Shown here: piece after piece, positions 1 to 8,084 of the stretch
Numbering within the stretch: the stretch's first letter is position 1
How the letters are laid out: each line of letters begins with the position of its first letter
From: Jaenimonas drosophilae
Taxonomy: Eukaryota > Euglenozoa > Kinetoplastea > Trypanosomatida > Trypanosomatidae
NCBI GenBank assembly: GCA_030849065.1
Contig: JASAON010001523.1
Location: 1 to 46,973, forward strand
Length of the DNA stretch: 46,973 nucleotides
Direction: 5' to 3'
Program-made: the position numbers and the translations under genes
The notes under the pieces: generated by a model
The model's database searches: none
The model's input: only the letters and a program-made list of their open reading frames with translations
Told to the model about the DNA's origin: nothing

Positions 1-1
1 G

Positions 2-1525
2 CTAGACGGTGGAGAAGAGGACATACTTGATGTCGACGAAGGGTTCAATGCCATACTTGGACCCATCTCGTCCAAGGCCACTCTCCTTCACACCACCAAA
101 TGGGGCGATGGGAGAGGAGAGCGCGGCGTCATTCACCCCCACCATGCCAAACTGCAGTGCCTCCGCCACACGGTATTGCCGACGGTAGTCATTGGTGTAG
201 AAGTAGGAAGCTAAGCCAGCGCGCGTGGAGTTGGCCAGTTGCACGACCTCGTCCTCTGAGTCGAACTCAATCAAGGGAAGAATAGGCCCAAACGACTCCT
301 CCTGGCAGCAGCGCATCGTGGAGTGGTTCACCGAGGACAGCACCGTCGGCTGGAAGAAGTAGCCAGGGCCGTCAATGGCCTTACCACCAACCTCGACCGT
401 GGCACCCCGCGCCACGGCATCCGCAACGACGGACTCCATGCTCTGCACACTACTGCGGTTGATCAGAGACCCGACGCGTACCGATGGATCAAAGTTGTTA
501 CCCACCTTCAGCTCCGACACCTTCTCCACCAGCTTCTGCTTGAACTTTTCATAGATGCCTGCTTGCACAAAAACACGGTTGCAACATATGCACGTTTGCC
601 CAGCGTTGCGGAACTTTGCTAGCATCAGCCCCTCCAACGCTCGGGGAATATCGGCATCATCAAACACAATGAAGGGGGCGTTGCCACCGAGCTCCATCCC
701 AATCTTCTTGACGGTGTCGGCGCAGCCCCGGTAGAGGGACTTACCCACGTCCGTGGACCCGGTGAAGGCAATCTTGCGCACATCAAAGCTCCGAAGCATC
801 GCCCCAGAGATCTCCGATGAGTTCCCCGTAATGACGTTGAAGACCCCAGGAGGGACGCCGGCCTCTTCAGCCAACTGGGCCAGGGCGAGGGCGGTGAAGG
901 GGGTCACGGAGGCCGGTTTGACCACGACGGTGCATCCAGCCGCAATTGCCCCAGCCGCCGCACGTGTGATCATGGCTGCGGGGAAGTTCCAGGGAGTGAT
1001 GATGCCCACAACACCAATGGGCTGCTTATAGACCGTTGTCTGTACCCCTGGGCGGGGCCCGGCGATGACGTCTCCATACACCCGCTCCGCCTCACCGGCG
1101 TACCACTCAACGAAGCGCTCGGCGTAGACCACCTCACCAACGCCCTCCGTCAGAACCTTTCCAGATTCACGGGAGAGAATGGCACCAAGACTCTGTTGGT
1201 GCTGGAGCATCAAATCAGCCCAACGGCGCACAATGACGGCGCGCTCACGTGGCATGACTTGCTTCCAGCTCTTGAAGGCCTCACTTGCGGCATGAATTGC
1301 ATCCTCCGTCTCGGCTCTACCCAGGAGCGGTACCTCGCCAATCATGGCGTTGGTGCAGGGGTCCTCAACAGCGATCGTGGCGCTTTGGTTGCCCTCCACC
1401 CATTGACCGTTGACGTAGCACACGGGCCTCTCCAGCAGCTTCTCCTGCGTGGCAACGGACTGTGGTGTGAGGGTGAGGTCAAAAGGGAGCCCAGATAGGG
1501 CCACTCGGCGCAGTGCTCGAGACAT
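2..1525 (-). CDS. SSADH: succinate-semialdehyde dehydrogenase (NAD(P)+), aldehyde dehydrogenase family
   Basis: This 507-residue aldehyde dehydrogenase is complete: its TAG stop sits at the window edge and it starts at an ATG. It would oxidise succinate semialdehyde to succinate, linking GABA-type metabolism to the TCA cycle. Visible family features are the oxyanion Asn in TPWNF (N180), the cofactor-binding Lys in VVKPAS (K203), the general base in MELGG (E278), and the nucleophile in GQTCICCNR (C312). A second Cys two residues on (C314) matches the redox-switch pair known in human SSADH, which favours the SSADH/GabD subfamily over other ALDHs. The N-terminus (MSRALRRVAL) is basic and hydroxylated, compatible with a mitochondrial presequence, though this is inferred. 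It is the last gene of the cluster seen here. Exact substrate choice within the SSADH/glutarate-semialdehyde group is less certain than the family. Confidence 0.88.
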   Translation of the reverse strand: MSRALRRVALSGLPFDLTLTPQSVATQEKLLERPVCYVNGQWVEGNQSATIAVEDPCTNAMIGEVPLLGRAETEDAIHAASEAFKSWKQVMPRERAVIVRRWADLMLQHQQSLGAILSRESGKVLTEGVGEVVYAERFVEWYAGEAERVYGDVIAGPRPGVQTTVYKQPIGVVGIITPWNFPAAMITRAAAGAIAAGCTVVVKPASVTPFTALALAQLAEEAGVPPGVFNVITGNSSEISGAMLRSFDVRKIAFTGSTDVGKSLYRGCADTVKKIGMELGGNAPFIVFDDADIPRALEGLMLAKFRNAGQTCICCNRVFVQAGIYEKFKQKLVEKVSELKVGNNFDPSVRVGSLINRSSVQSMESVVADAVARGATVEVGGKAIDGPGYFFQPTVLSSVNHSTMRCCQEESFGPILPLIEFDSEDEVVQLANSTRAGLASYFYTNDYRRQYRVAEALQFGMVGVNDAALSSPIAPFGGVKESGLGRDGSKYGIEPFVDIKYVLFSTV

Positions 1526-1971
1526 GAATGGACCAAGTGAAGATAAGCTTGATGGATGCTTAAGTAGCTCTATTCCTGGGCGAGTTCCGCCGCGTCAGAG
1601 ATGTATGTATGTTTGTGTGTGTACCTCGAACTTACGGGAAGTGCTAAGGAAATTGAAATGGAAAACAGAAGTTGGGATGGGGAAAGACTGGCCATAGTGG
1701 AGGTCATTCATTACGTGTGAGGACTGCAATAGTATCCTCCCACTCACCGAGTGTGTATGTGGTTCGGTATTCTTCCTAGAGCGATTCCTACTACTACCTT
1801 CACTTTCTACAACTCTCGTCCTACCGACGGGGGACATCCGTCCAACAATGAAGCCACATGGTCGAATACGTAAATCAACCCTACTCACTTGGTTCCATGG
1901 ATAGAGCACGGAAAAGGCGTGTGGCCACGCAGGCTGACCCAACGAGCTGCACAAGCACAACCACCACCATC
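1526..1971. other. intergenic: SSADH 5' UTR and 3' UTR of the small mitochondrial protein gene
   Basis: This 446-base spacer has no convincing reading frame. It holds the predicted splice acceptor near 1644 and a TG-rich stretch near 1600-1622. Overlapping frames on both strands have biased, non-conserved-looking composition. Confidence 0.6.
1644..1645 (-). promoter_or_regulatory. predicted spliced-leader acceptor AG for the SSADH gene
   Basis: On the minus strand a pyrimidine-rich stretch (about 1646-1680) ends in TTTCCTTAG. This would leave a 5' UTR of about 118 nt up to the ATG at 1525, and that UTR contains no upstream ATG. Predicted from pattern only. Confidence 0.5.
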
Positions 1972-2286
1972 TTATTCCGCACCAGAGGGGAGGTTCTTGT
2001 ACACCGTGGACATCTGAGGGCCCCAGGCGTCGGACCACTGGTAGCCCGTGCCGATCTTGCGGCGCCAGACACGCATGTAGTCGTTCTTGTACTCGGAGCG
2101 GCTCGTGTAGAGGGTTCCCATGCGTGCGAAGACGAACCACATCACGGTGAAGTATCCAACGACGGCGGTCACAGCACCCCAGTAGACGGGGTACTTCATG
2201 TGGTCATAAGGGGTATAGCAGCGGACGGCCGATCCCGTGGTGAGGGAGCGGGCCGCAGAGGAGGTTCCGAGAGCGCGGCGAAGCAT
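1972..2286 (-). CDS. small single-TM mitochondrial protein, probable respiratory-complex or ATP-synthase accessory subunit
   Basis: This is a 104-residue protein. I start it at the ATG giving MLRRALGTSS; the open frame continues upstream but through T-rich leader-like sequence. The N-terminus is Arg/Ser/Ala-rich without acidic residues (residues 1-23), a typical mitochondrial presequence. One hydrophobic segment (about 34-56) is followed by a charged, aromatic-rich tail with KIGTGYQWSDAWGP. Size, presequence, one membrane span and a conserved-looking tail fit the many small supernumerary subunits of kinetoplastid cytochrome oxidase or F1Fo-ATP synthase. I cannot assign a specific subunit from memory, so the role is inferred from architecture. 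Its neighbours are functionally unrelated. Confidence 0.7.
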   Translation of the reverse strand: MLRRALGTSSAARSLTTGSAVRCYTPYDHMKYPVYWGAVTAVVGYFTVMWFVFARMGTLYTSRSEYKNDYMRVWRRKIGTGYQWSDAWGPQMSTVYKNLPSGAE

Positions 2287-2628
2287 TGCTTTGTGGGGGG
2301 ATCTGAAAAAAAGATCTATCAAATTTTGTGGTGAAACCCATGAAACACAATGAAAAAGAAGTGAGCACAGCATGTACAGCAATCCCTCAAGTTTGCACAT
2401 ACATACATACACATCATGATTGTTGTTGTGTGCCCCCCAATTCACACATCACATGTGAGGGAAAATGGCAGATTCATTTCGTATCCCTCCCAATAGAGAG
2501 TGAAGACAATGCGTACTGTACTCCACACCACCCACAGCAGGTGGGGTGTGTGCTGGCGCCATGGACAACGACGTCCACCAACATCACACGTCTGGCACTA
2601 GGACGTGTGACGTCAACCAAATACATGT
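2287..2628. other. intergenic spacer
   Basis: These 342 bases contain no convincing gene. On the minus strand the part nearest the small mitochondrial gene is T-rich (about 2303-2360), consistent with a splice-acceptor polypyrimidine tract. The rest would be 3' UTR of the TPR gene. Confidence 0.55.
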
Positions 2629-4929
2629 TTAAGGGTCCGCTGCCACAACCGCGGCGCTCCCCGCTTGCACTTCTCCATTGACGAGAACCGGAGTTGGGGC
2701 GACGGTGCCCTCGTCGTCTGGCATGATGTCTATCGATTCATCCCCGCGTGGGGAAGACGGAAGTTGCGGAAGTTGTGTTTCTCCGACCGATGGCGCATGC
2801 AAAGACTGACTCCCAATTTCATCGTTGCGACTTCCAGTGGTCATCGCGAGTGAGGTTGGGACATCATCGCTGGGGGTGAAGGGAACCTCTACGACGGCAC
2901 GGGGAGGTGATTGGGCTGGCTTTTGGCCGTTGCTCTTGATCACGATGGAGGATGGAGAAGGGGGTGACTTTCGGATTGGATGTGTTGTGCGAGGAGTCTT
3001 CTTCTTAGTGGTAGGCATCCTTGCAGCTGACAGGAGATTCAGCTCAAGGTGCACGTCGGGCCTGTCCGAAATGGATGGCTGAGTGCGTACGGCAGGGAGA
3101 ACCGTCCGGCCATTGTTGGGGCGAATCGGCACTCGGTCTGGGTGTTGTGGCAGACGACGGTCCGACGGTCCTCCTGCCCCAGATCGTGGCAGTTGGCCAT
3201 TGCGGTTCCGCACCGCATCGTCCTCCTCCTTGATCTGACGGCCACTCGGCTGCCCAAAGATGGCGATGGCGCGCTGCGTGGTGCGGTCGTAGTCACCAGG
3301 AAGGTGTGCGTGGATGAGTTTGACGTCTCCGTTCACGCCACGATGCACAAGGCCCTTCTGTTCCCGCTCCTGAAAGGCCTTGGTGGTTTTGGGCACCTGA
3401 CGTGAACCGAGGTATCGCACCAAAAAGTCCTGCAACAGTGGATCCTTGGGCTGTAGCTCCTGTACCGATAGCACATCGCGCAGGCCATAACGCGTCTCAT
3501 TGAGCTCAAACCGGCAGAGCGCGCGGTGGTAGTAGAAGAGCGGCTCCGTATCGCAGGTTTTGATGGCGTTAGAGAACTCCTTCTCCGCATCAGCTACTCG
3601 GCCAAGCTTGTAGAGCTTTCCTCCCCACATGTCATGCAGAAAGGCAATACGAGAGGTGGCGTCCATGTGGTCGGGATCAATCTGCAGGATATTGCGGTAG
3701 TCCTGCAGGGCACTCTCGTAATCCTCCAACTTCACGTAGCAATCGGCCCGTGCGAGCAGAACCAGTGTGTTGTCCGAGCGCCACTTAAGCGACTCCGAGT
3801 AGTAGCTAATGGCCTCCTGAATGCCCTCCTCACCATCCAGGTTGGAGCCGATCTTGAAGAGCACGGAGGTCATGGTTTCGACGGCCTCCTTGTGCGTGCC
3901 ATTGGTCTCCTTGATACAGCGAAACAAGTCTCTCACGCTCCGCTTGTGGTTGCCCTCCGCAATGAAGAGCTTTGCGCGGGTGAACATGAGCTCCACATCG
4001 TTGGGGAACACCTCAATACACTTGGTGATGGTTCCAATGTCTAGCTTCTCCAGTGCCTTGGTCCGGTAGCGGTTGTACTTGGCATAGAAGATGTGATTTG
4101 CAATGGTCAGGCAGTGCTCCTTTCGGATGTCGGCCATGAAGTTCTCCAGCAACATCCGCGCCGGTCGAAAGGCCTGACGGTCGCAGTAGAGCTGCACCAG
4201 CAGTGCTCCGCTTTGCACGGCGAAGTCTGGGTACGTCTTCAGGTGGTCCTCGAGCTTGAACTCCGCCTCCTCCTCACGCTGTAGCGCGATGAGATACACG
4301 CAGCGGTGGAGCTCAATCGTTGGCTGTCGTCCCCTGGAAACCACCTTCAACGCATCCTCCGCGTAGCGAAGTGCCTGGGTGAAGTCACTCATCCGAAAAA
4401 GGGCGAGACCCAGGGCATCCAGCAGACCTCCTAGTCGGTGCTGTACTGCCACAATGCCTACACCAGAAGTGTTACTAAAGGCGCCGGGTGGAAGTTTTCC
4501 GCCTGGCTTGGTGGCCGTTGGGACGGAGATGGAGCTTTTCCCCGGACTAATCTCCGACACGAGGTAGGTGTTCAGCCGCTCCACCATGGCGCTCTGATCC
4601 TCCTCCTTCTCCAGCTCTGCATTGCCTTGGAAGAGGCATAGAAAGGGGCACTGCTCCCGCCGCTTTTGCGCCTCTGACTCTCGAAATGGCTTCTGAAGAA
4701 TCCACATCACCTGCCGGTAGTGACGCACCGCAGACTGAAGATCACAGAGCAACACGTAGCACTCCGCCATGGCCGCCACTGGGTTCGCATTTTCAGGGGC
4801 GAAGAAGAGGGACTCACGCAAGTTCAGAATGGCCTCCTCCAGCTGTCCAGAGCGCATAAGGCAGAGGGCGGCCTCGTAGTACTGCTGGGCTTTCTCCAGC
4901 GGAGTGGAGGCTTCCAGTTGTGACGCCAT
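2629..4929 (-). CDS. tetratricopeptide-repeat (TPR) protein
   Basis: This protein has 766 residues and starts MASQLEAST. TPR-type helical hairpins begin at about residue 10 (QQYYEAALCLMRSGQLEEAI), followed by several more degenerate units. The clearest are in the middle: YYSESLKW, then DCYVKLEDYESALQDYRNILQIDPDH, and KLYKLGRVADAEKEFSNAI, up to about residue 500. The last 250 residues are low-complexity and rich in Pro, Ser, Arg and Thr, probably disordered. TPR arrays act as protein-binding scaffolds. The overall plan is reminiscent of ciliary TPR proteins of the TTC16 type, but that is a guess from layout and not from a diagnostic motif. It follows the XRN gene in the transcription unit, which says little about its job. 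Confidence 0.75.
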   Translation of the reverse strand: MASQLEASTPLEKAQQYYEAALCLMRSGQLEEAILNLRESLFFAPENANPVAAMAECYVLLCDLQSAVRHYRQVMWILQKPFRESEAQKRREQCPFLCLFQGNAELEKEEDQSAMVERLNTYLVSEISPGKSSISVPTATKPGGKLPPGAFSNTSGVGIVAVQHRLGGLLDALGLALFRMSDFTQALRYAEDALKVVSRGRQPTIELHRCVYLIALQREEEAEFKLEDHLKTYPDFAVQSGALLVQLYCDRQAFRPARMLLENFMADIRKEHCLTIANHIFYAKYNRYRTKALEKLDIGTITKCIEVFPNDVELMFTRAKLFIAEGNHKRSVRDLFRCIKETNGTHKEAVETMTSVLFKIGSNLDGEEGIQEAISYYSESLKWRSDNTLVLLARADCYVKLEDYESALQDYRNILQIDPDHMDATSRIAFLHDMWGGKLYKLGRVADAEKEFSNAIKTCDTEPLFYYHRALCRFELNETRYGLRDVLSVQELQPKDPLLQDFLVRYLGSRQVPKTTKAFQEREQKGLVHRGVNGDVKLIHAHLPGDYDRTTQRAIAIFGQPSGRQIKEEDDAVRNRNGQLPRSGAGGPSDRRLPQHPDRVPIRPNNGRTVLPAVRTQPSISDRPDVHLELNLLSAARMPTTKKKTPRTTHPIRKSPPSPSSIVIKSNGQKPAQSPPRAVVEVPFTPSDDVPTSLAMTTGSRNDEIGSQSLHAPSVGETQLPQLPSSPRGDESIDIMPDDEGTVAPTPVLVNGEVQAGSAAVVAADP

Positions 4930-5274
4930 CTAATGTGTGTGTGTGTGTGCCTAGATAAAAATACACGCCCCTGCATGCAGCGGGTGAAGTGGAAGTGATG
5001 GCCTCCCTCTGTGGTCGTCACAGTTTTTCCTTCGTCGAGACGACCACACGAGGAAAATTAGTTGTTGTACTACACAAGAAGGCAAGAACACATGAAGTAA
5101 CAACGGGGTATGAAGGAAGAACGTCAGGTACAGGTGCATGACATCAGTGCACAAGAAGAGGTGGATGTAGGCAGAAGTCCGAGTCTCTTTGGATTCTGTG
5201 TTAACCGTTTACTCGAAGGTGACGGCTGGAGTCCGTCACACATGGGGATCAATCCGACAACGTGGCTGTGTCAC
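4930..5274. other. intergenic spacer with a (TG)n microsatellite
   Basis: This 345-base non-coding spacer lies between the XRN stop and the TPR gene start. A 16-base TG run at 4934-4949 lies just upstream of the TPR ATG; on the coding strand it is (CA)n within the likely 5' UTR. No RNA gene is seen. Confidence 0.6.
4934..4949. repeat. (TG)8 microsatellite in TPR gene leader
   Basis: An uninterrupted TG run lies five bases upstream of the ATG complement at 4929; on the transcript it is a CA run directly before the start codon. Confidence 0.8.
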
Positions 5275-7704
5275 TCACCGGGTAGCCTTCTTCTTGGAAG
5301 GTTTTGCGGTGATGTCCGCTGACGACCTCGGGGAGCTTCCCGTGGTGCTGGCTGACATCTTCCGGGAGGTTTGTGGTGTTGGAGTAGCCCCGTTTCCTGG
5401 CTTGTTCGAAGAAGTCTTGTTTTCCTTCTTCGCCTTCTTCTGCGGACTAGGAGATGTATCAAGCGAAGCAGCAGGGCTCGAGGATAGACCCTTGGATGCC
5501 GTGTGATGTTCTTCACCCATTGGCGTGGCCCTCTTCTTCTTTGCAGGAGTAGTGTCCTCTGCTTCCACCTCCTCGCGTCCACGCTTCACCGCTGAAGGTC
5601 GAAGAAGTTCCTGCCTGTACTCCGCTGTTGTGTCTAGCTCATACACGTAGCCACACACTGCATTATCACGGATGGACTTACCAAAATTGGTCTCTTTAGC
5701 GATGCCTTCGTCGGGGCAGCGAAGCTTTGCATGCCGCGGCCACTCCGATGCGTATAGTCCAATCCTCCCCGCCATGGGTGTGATGCTCGTAATCTCCTTC
5801 GAAATGGGCACGAGACCCTTGTGCTTGCGGGAAGATGATGCAATGAGTTGGTCGAGTTTGGGGCGCATGGGATGCGTTTCGTGGCAAAACACAAGTGTGG
5901 TGCCAGCATCCTCCTCCACCTCCACAAGCTTCCCGCAAGCGCTATGCAGAGCCACACAGTCAATGAATGGGATACGCAAAACACCCTGGTAGGCAAAGTT
6001 GGCTTCACTAAAGTCCACCTCCACTCGATCTGGGTAGAAGGGGCCCAACACCGAGGAAGGGTCCATGACTGCATCGTGAAGTGGCTCAGGAAGTGCCGCC
6101 ACACTCGGCCGTGGCAGCACGGCGAGCAGCTGCTCTACGGGATGCAACGGGGCACTCAGTTCCATGTCAATGAACACCGCCTCCTTGTACTTGGCCATGT
6201 CCTCCAACAGTGGGGCGTAGTGGTAGGGATAGTACCACGACCACGAGGGGCAACCCTTGGTGTAGTAACGCATCACCCACTGCATGCCACGAAGGTACTC
6301 GCCACAGCACCGACGAATGTTGGCCTCGAAGACGTCCCGGTTGTCCATGCTCCAGCCAAACTTCTGCTGGTAGTAGGCGTCGCGGTAGTCGTCGTCCAGG
6401 TACGAGAAGGGAAGAACGTGCTGGCCATGCACAAAGCGCGAACGCTCCTTCGCGGCACTTGTGAGGAGGCTGAGCAGGCGGTCACTCACCTCCTGTGCGT
6501 TGTCCTCGTCCACGGAGTCCTTCACCACCTCCACCTCCGCCTCTGTGTTTGTGATGCGTTCACCAACATTGATCTTTGCTCGCTGCGACGCACGCAGAAT
6601 ACCGCGGTACTCCACCTGCAGTTTCCCCATGTAGGATGTGATGAAGTTCTTCAGGAAAATGTGCAGACGCTTGAAGTTCACCTCACCACCATCGGTGAGG
6701 TACTCGTGCGTCGCAAATCCACGAACGTAGTGATCGAGGAGGAGCTCGATGCCCTTCGTCTTGATCGAGATCAGCGGAACGTGTGGAAGGAAGTCATTCC
6801 CCACAAAGAAGCACAAGAAGATGAAGTCGTCCACCACTCGCTCAAAGTTCATGTCTGGGATGTTGCCAAAGTCATTCATAAGGCTCTCACGATAGGCATG
6901 GAGGTTGAAGTAGCAGAACCTGGAGTGGTCGGGCTGGAAGGTCTCGGTGAGCTGATTCCGCAGGATACTTACGTGCTCCTCATGCGTGGAGAGGCCCAAA
7001 CACACGAGGTCGGCATCCATTCCATGAATGACGTGGGATGTGCTTGGATCATAGCCGGGCTGAGTCCGAAGACCTCGGATGTAGTGCATAATCTTGTGCT
7101 CTCCTTCACCGGGGACGTGTGCGTCTGAAAATACGACGGCGAGGTTGCGCCACACAGGGTCCTCGTTGAGCTTCTTCATGATGAACCACTCAATTGCCAT
7201 CCCAACACGTTCCATAAAGTCAGTGGACGGGGTGATAACGTTGTGGTCCCACCGATTGCGCATGTGCGGCCGGGGTAGGCCAAACTCTGCTTCGATGCGC
7301 GCCGCACACGCTGACGTGATGGCGTCGCTCTCGAGTCGTTCGTCCGCAGCCCGAAAACGTCGGCTGCGCTGCTGATTCATCTTGCTGCGTGGAGCTACTC
7401 CATCCACACACAACACCAAACACTTGCGTGGTCGGACGACCTTCACCAGAAGATCAAGCTGTTGGAAAATTCGGCTGAGCATCTCCTCCTCCGATTCAGG
7501 TTCTGGGAGGGGATGAGTGTCATGGCAGCATGGGTGTATCAGTCCATTCATGTCCACGTAGAAGTTGTCATAACGAAAGGCCTTGCGTTGGCTGGACGGC
7601 ATGGGCTTGTTGGCAATGGCCGCCTCCACAACCTCAGGAGGGACGTCATTGATGCAGCTCTCGTAGAACCGTTGGAGCCACAGAAAAAAACCGGCGATGC
7701 CCAT
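5275..7704 (-). CDS. XRN-family 5'-3' exoribonuclease (Xrn/Rat1 type)
   Basis: This 809-residue protein starts MGIAGFFLWL, the conserved extreme N-terminus of XRN enzymes. The catalytic acidic set is complete: D51 in YVDMNG, D101 in DGVAP, E200 and E202 in GEGEHK, D230 and D232 in GMDADL, and the Asp of FVGNDFLPH (about residue 313). The basic QQRSRRFR helix after DGVAP, which guides substrate in this family, is also present. The enzyme would degrade 5'-monophosphorylated RNA. The last 120 residues are Lys/Ser/Pro-rich with KRGREE and KKKRA clusters, candidate nuclear-localisation signals, so a nuclear Rat1-like role (the kinetoplastid XRND type) is my preferred reading over cytoplasmic XRNA. 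The length is short for Xrn1 and fits the Rat1 side. Family certain, paralogue assignment inferred. Confidence 0.92.
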   Translation of the reverse strand: MGIAGFFLWLQRFYESCINDVPPEVVEAAIANKPMPSSQRKAFRYDNFYVDMNGLIHPCCHDTHPLPEPESEEEMLSRIFQQLDLLVKVVRPRKCLVLCVDGVAPRSKMNQQRSRRFRAADERLESDAITSACAARIEAEFGLPRPHMRNRWDHNVITPSTDFMERVGMAIEWFIMKKLNEDPVWRNLAVVFSDAHVPGEGEHKIMHYIRGLRTQPGYDPSTSHVIHGMDADLVCLGLSTHEEHVSILRNQLTETFQPDHSRFCYFNLHAYRESLMNDFGNIPDMNFERVVDDFIFLCFFVGNDFLPHVPLISIKTKGIELLLDHYVRGFATHEYLTDGGEVNFKRLHIFLKNFITSYMGKLQVEYRGILRASQRAKINVGERITNTEAEVEVVKDSVDEDNAQEVSDRLLSLLTSAAKERSRFVHGQHVLPFSYLDDDYRDAYYQQKFGWSMDNRDVFEANIRRCCGEYLRGMQWVMRYYTKGCPSWSWYYPYHYAPLLEDMAKYKEAVFIDMELSAPLHPVEQLLAVLPRPSVAALPEPLHDAVMDPSSVLGPFYPDRVEVDFSEANFAYQGVLRIPFIDCVALHSACGKLVEVEEDAGTTLVFCHETHPMRPKLDQLIASSSRKHKGLVPISKEITSITPMAGRIGLYASEWPRHAKLRCPDEGIAKETNFGKSIRDNAVCGYVYELDTTAEYRQELLRPSAVKRGREEVEAEDTTPAKKKRATPMGEEHHTASKGLSSSPAASLDTSPSPQKKAKKENKTSSNKPGNGATPTPQTSRKMSASTTGSSPRSSADITAKPSKKKATR

Positions 7705-8084
7705 CCTTTGTCAAGCCTTGCCACTACGTACAGTATATCGATGAGCCTACAAGCAAAATGGAAAAGATGGGGGGAGGAAGAGAAAGAGATGTGCCACCAA
7801 AAGACGTGTTTGTCGCGTTCATCATGAACCACGACACTCAATGCTATAACCATATGGCAGCTCATCTGCTGAATTTTTTTTGATCACCTTCTGTACATCT
7901 GATCATCTAAACGATGCAGTTCCACATGGACAGGATCAGGAGAGGGAGAAGAGGAGTAGCAGGACCACGGCAGTCCCTTCCATTGCATCCCCGGCGGTTC
8001 TCTGCCAGCTCAGCACCGACGTACGCTCAATACAGACGCTGAAGCTGCAGTATCGCCCCAATGGACACAAGAACAACCCCCACC
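7705..8084. other. intergenic: XRN 5' UTR and MORN gene 3' UTR
   Basis: This 380-base spacer holds the XRN splice signal and a short T8 run on the plus strand near 7874. No convincing reading frame or structured RNA is seen. Confidence 0.55.
7747..7748 (-). promoter_or_regulatory. predicted spliced-leader acceptor AG for the XRN gene
   Basis: On the minus strand a long pyrimidine tract (about 7760-7796) is followed by TTGCTTGTAG. This leaves a 5' UTR of about 42 nt without an upstream ATG before the start at 7704. It is one of the cleanest acceptor patterns in the window. Confidence 0.6.

Noticed and set aside
5848..7128. 426-codon plus-strand frame antisense to the XRN gene
   Set aside because: It mirrors the strongly biased third positions of the XRN gene, is Val/His/Leu-rich without motifs, and opposes the direction of the whole cluster. 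The XRN frame has all catalytic residues.
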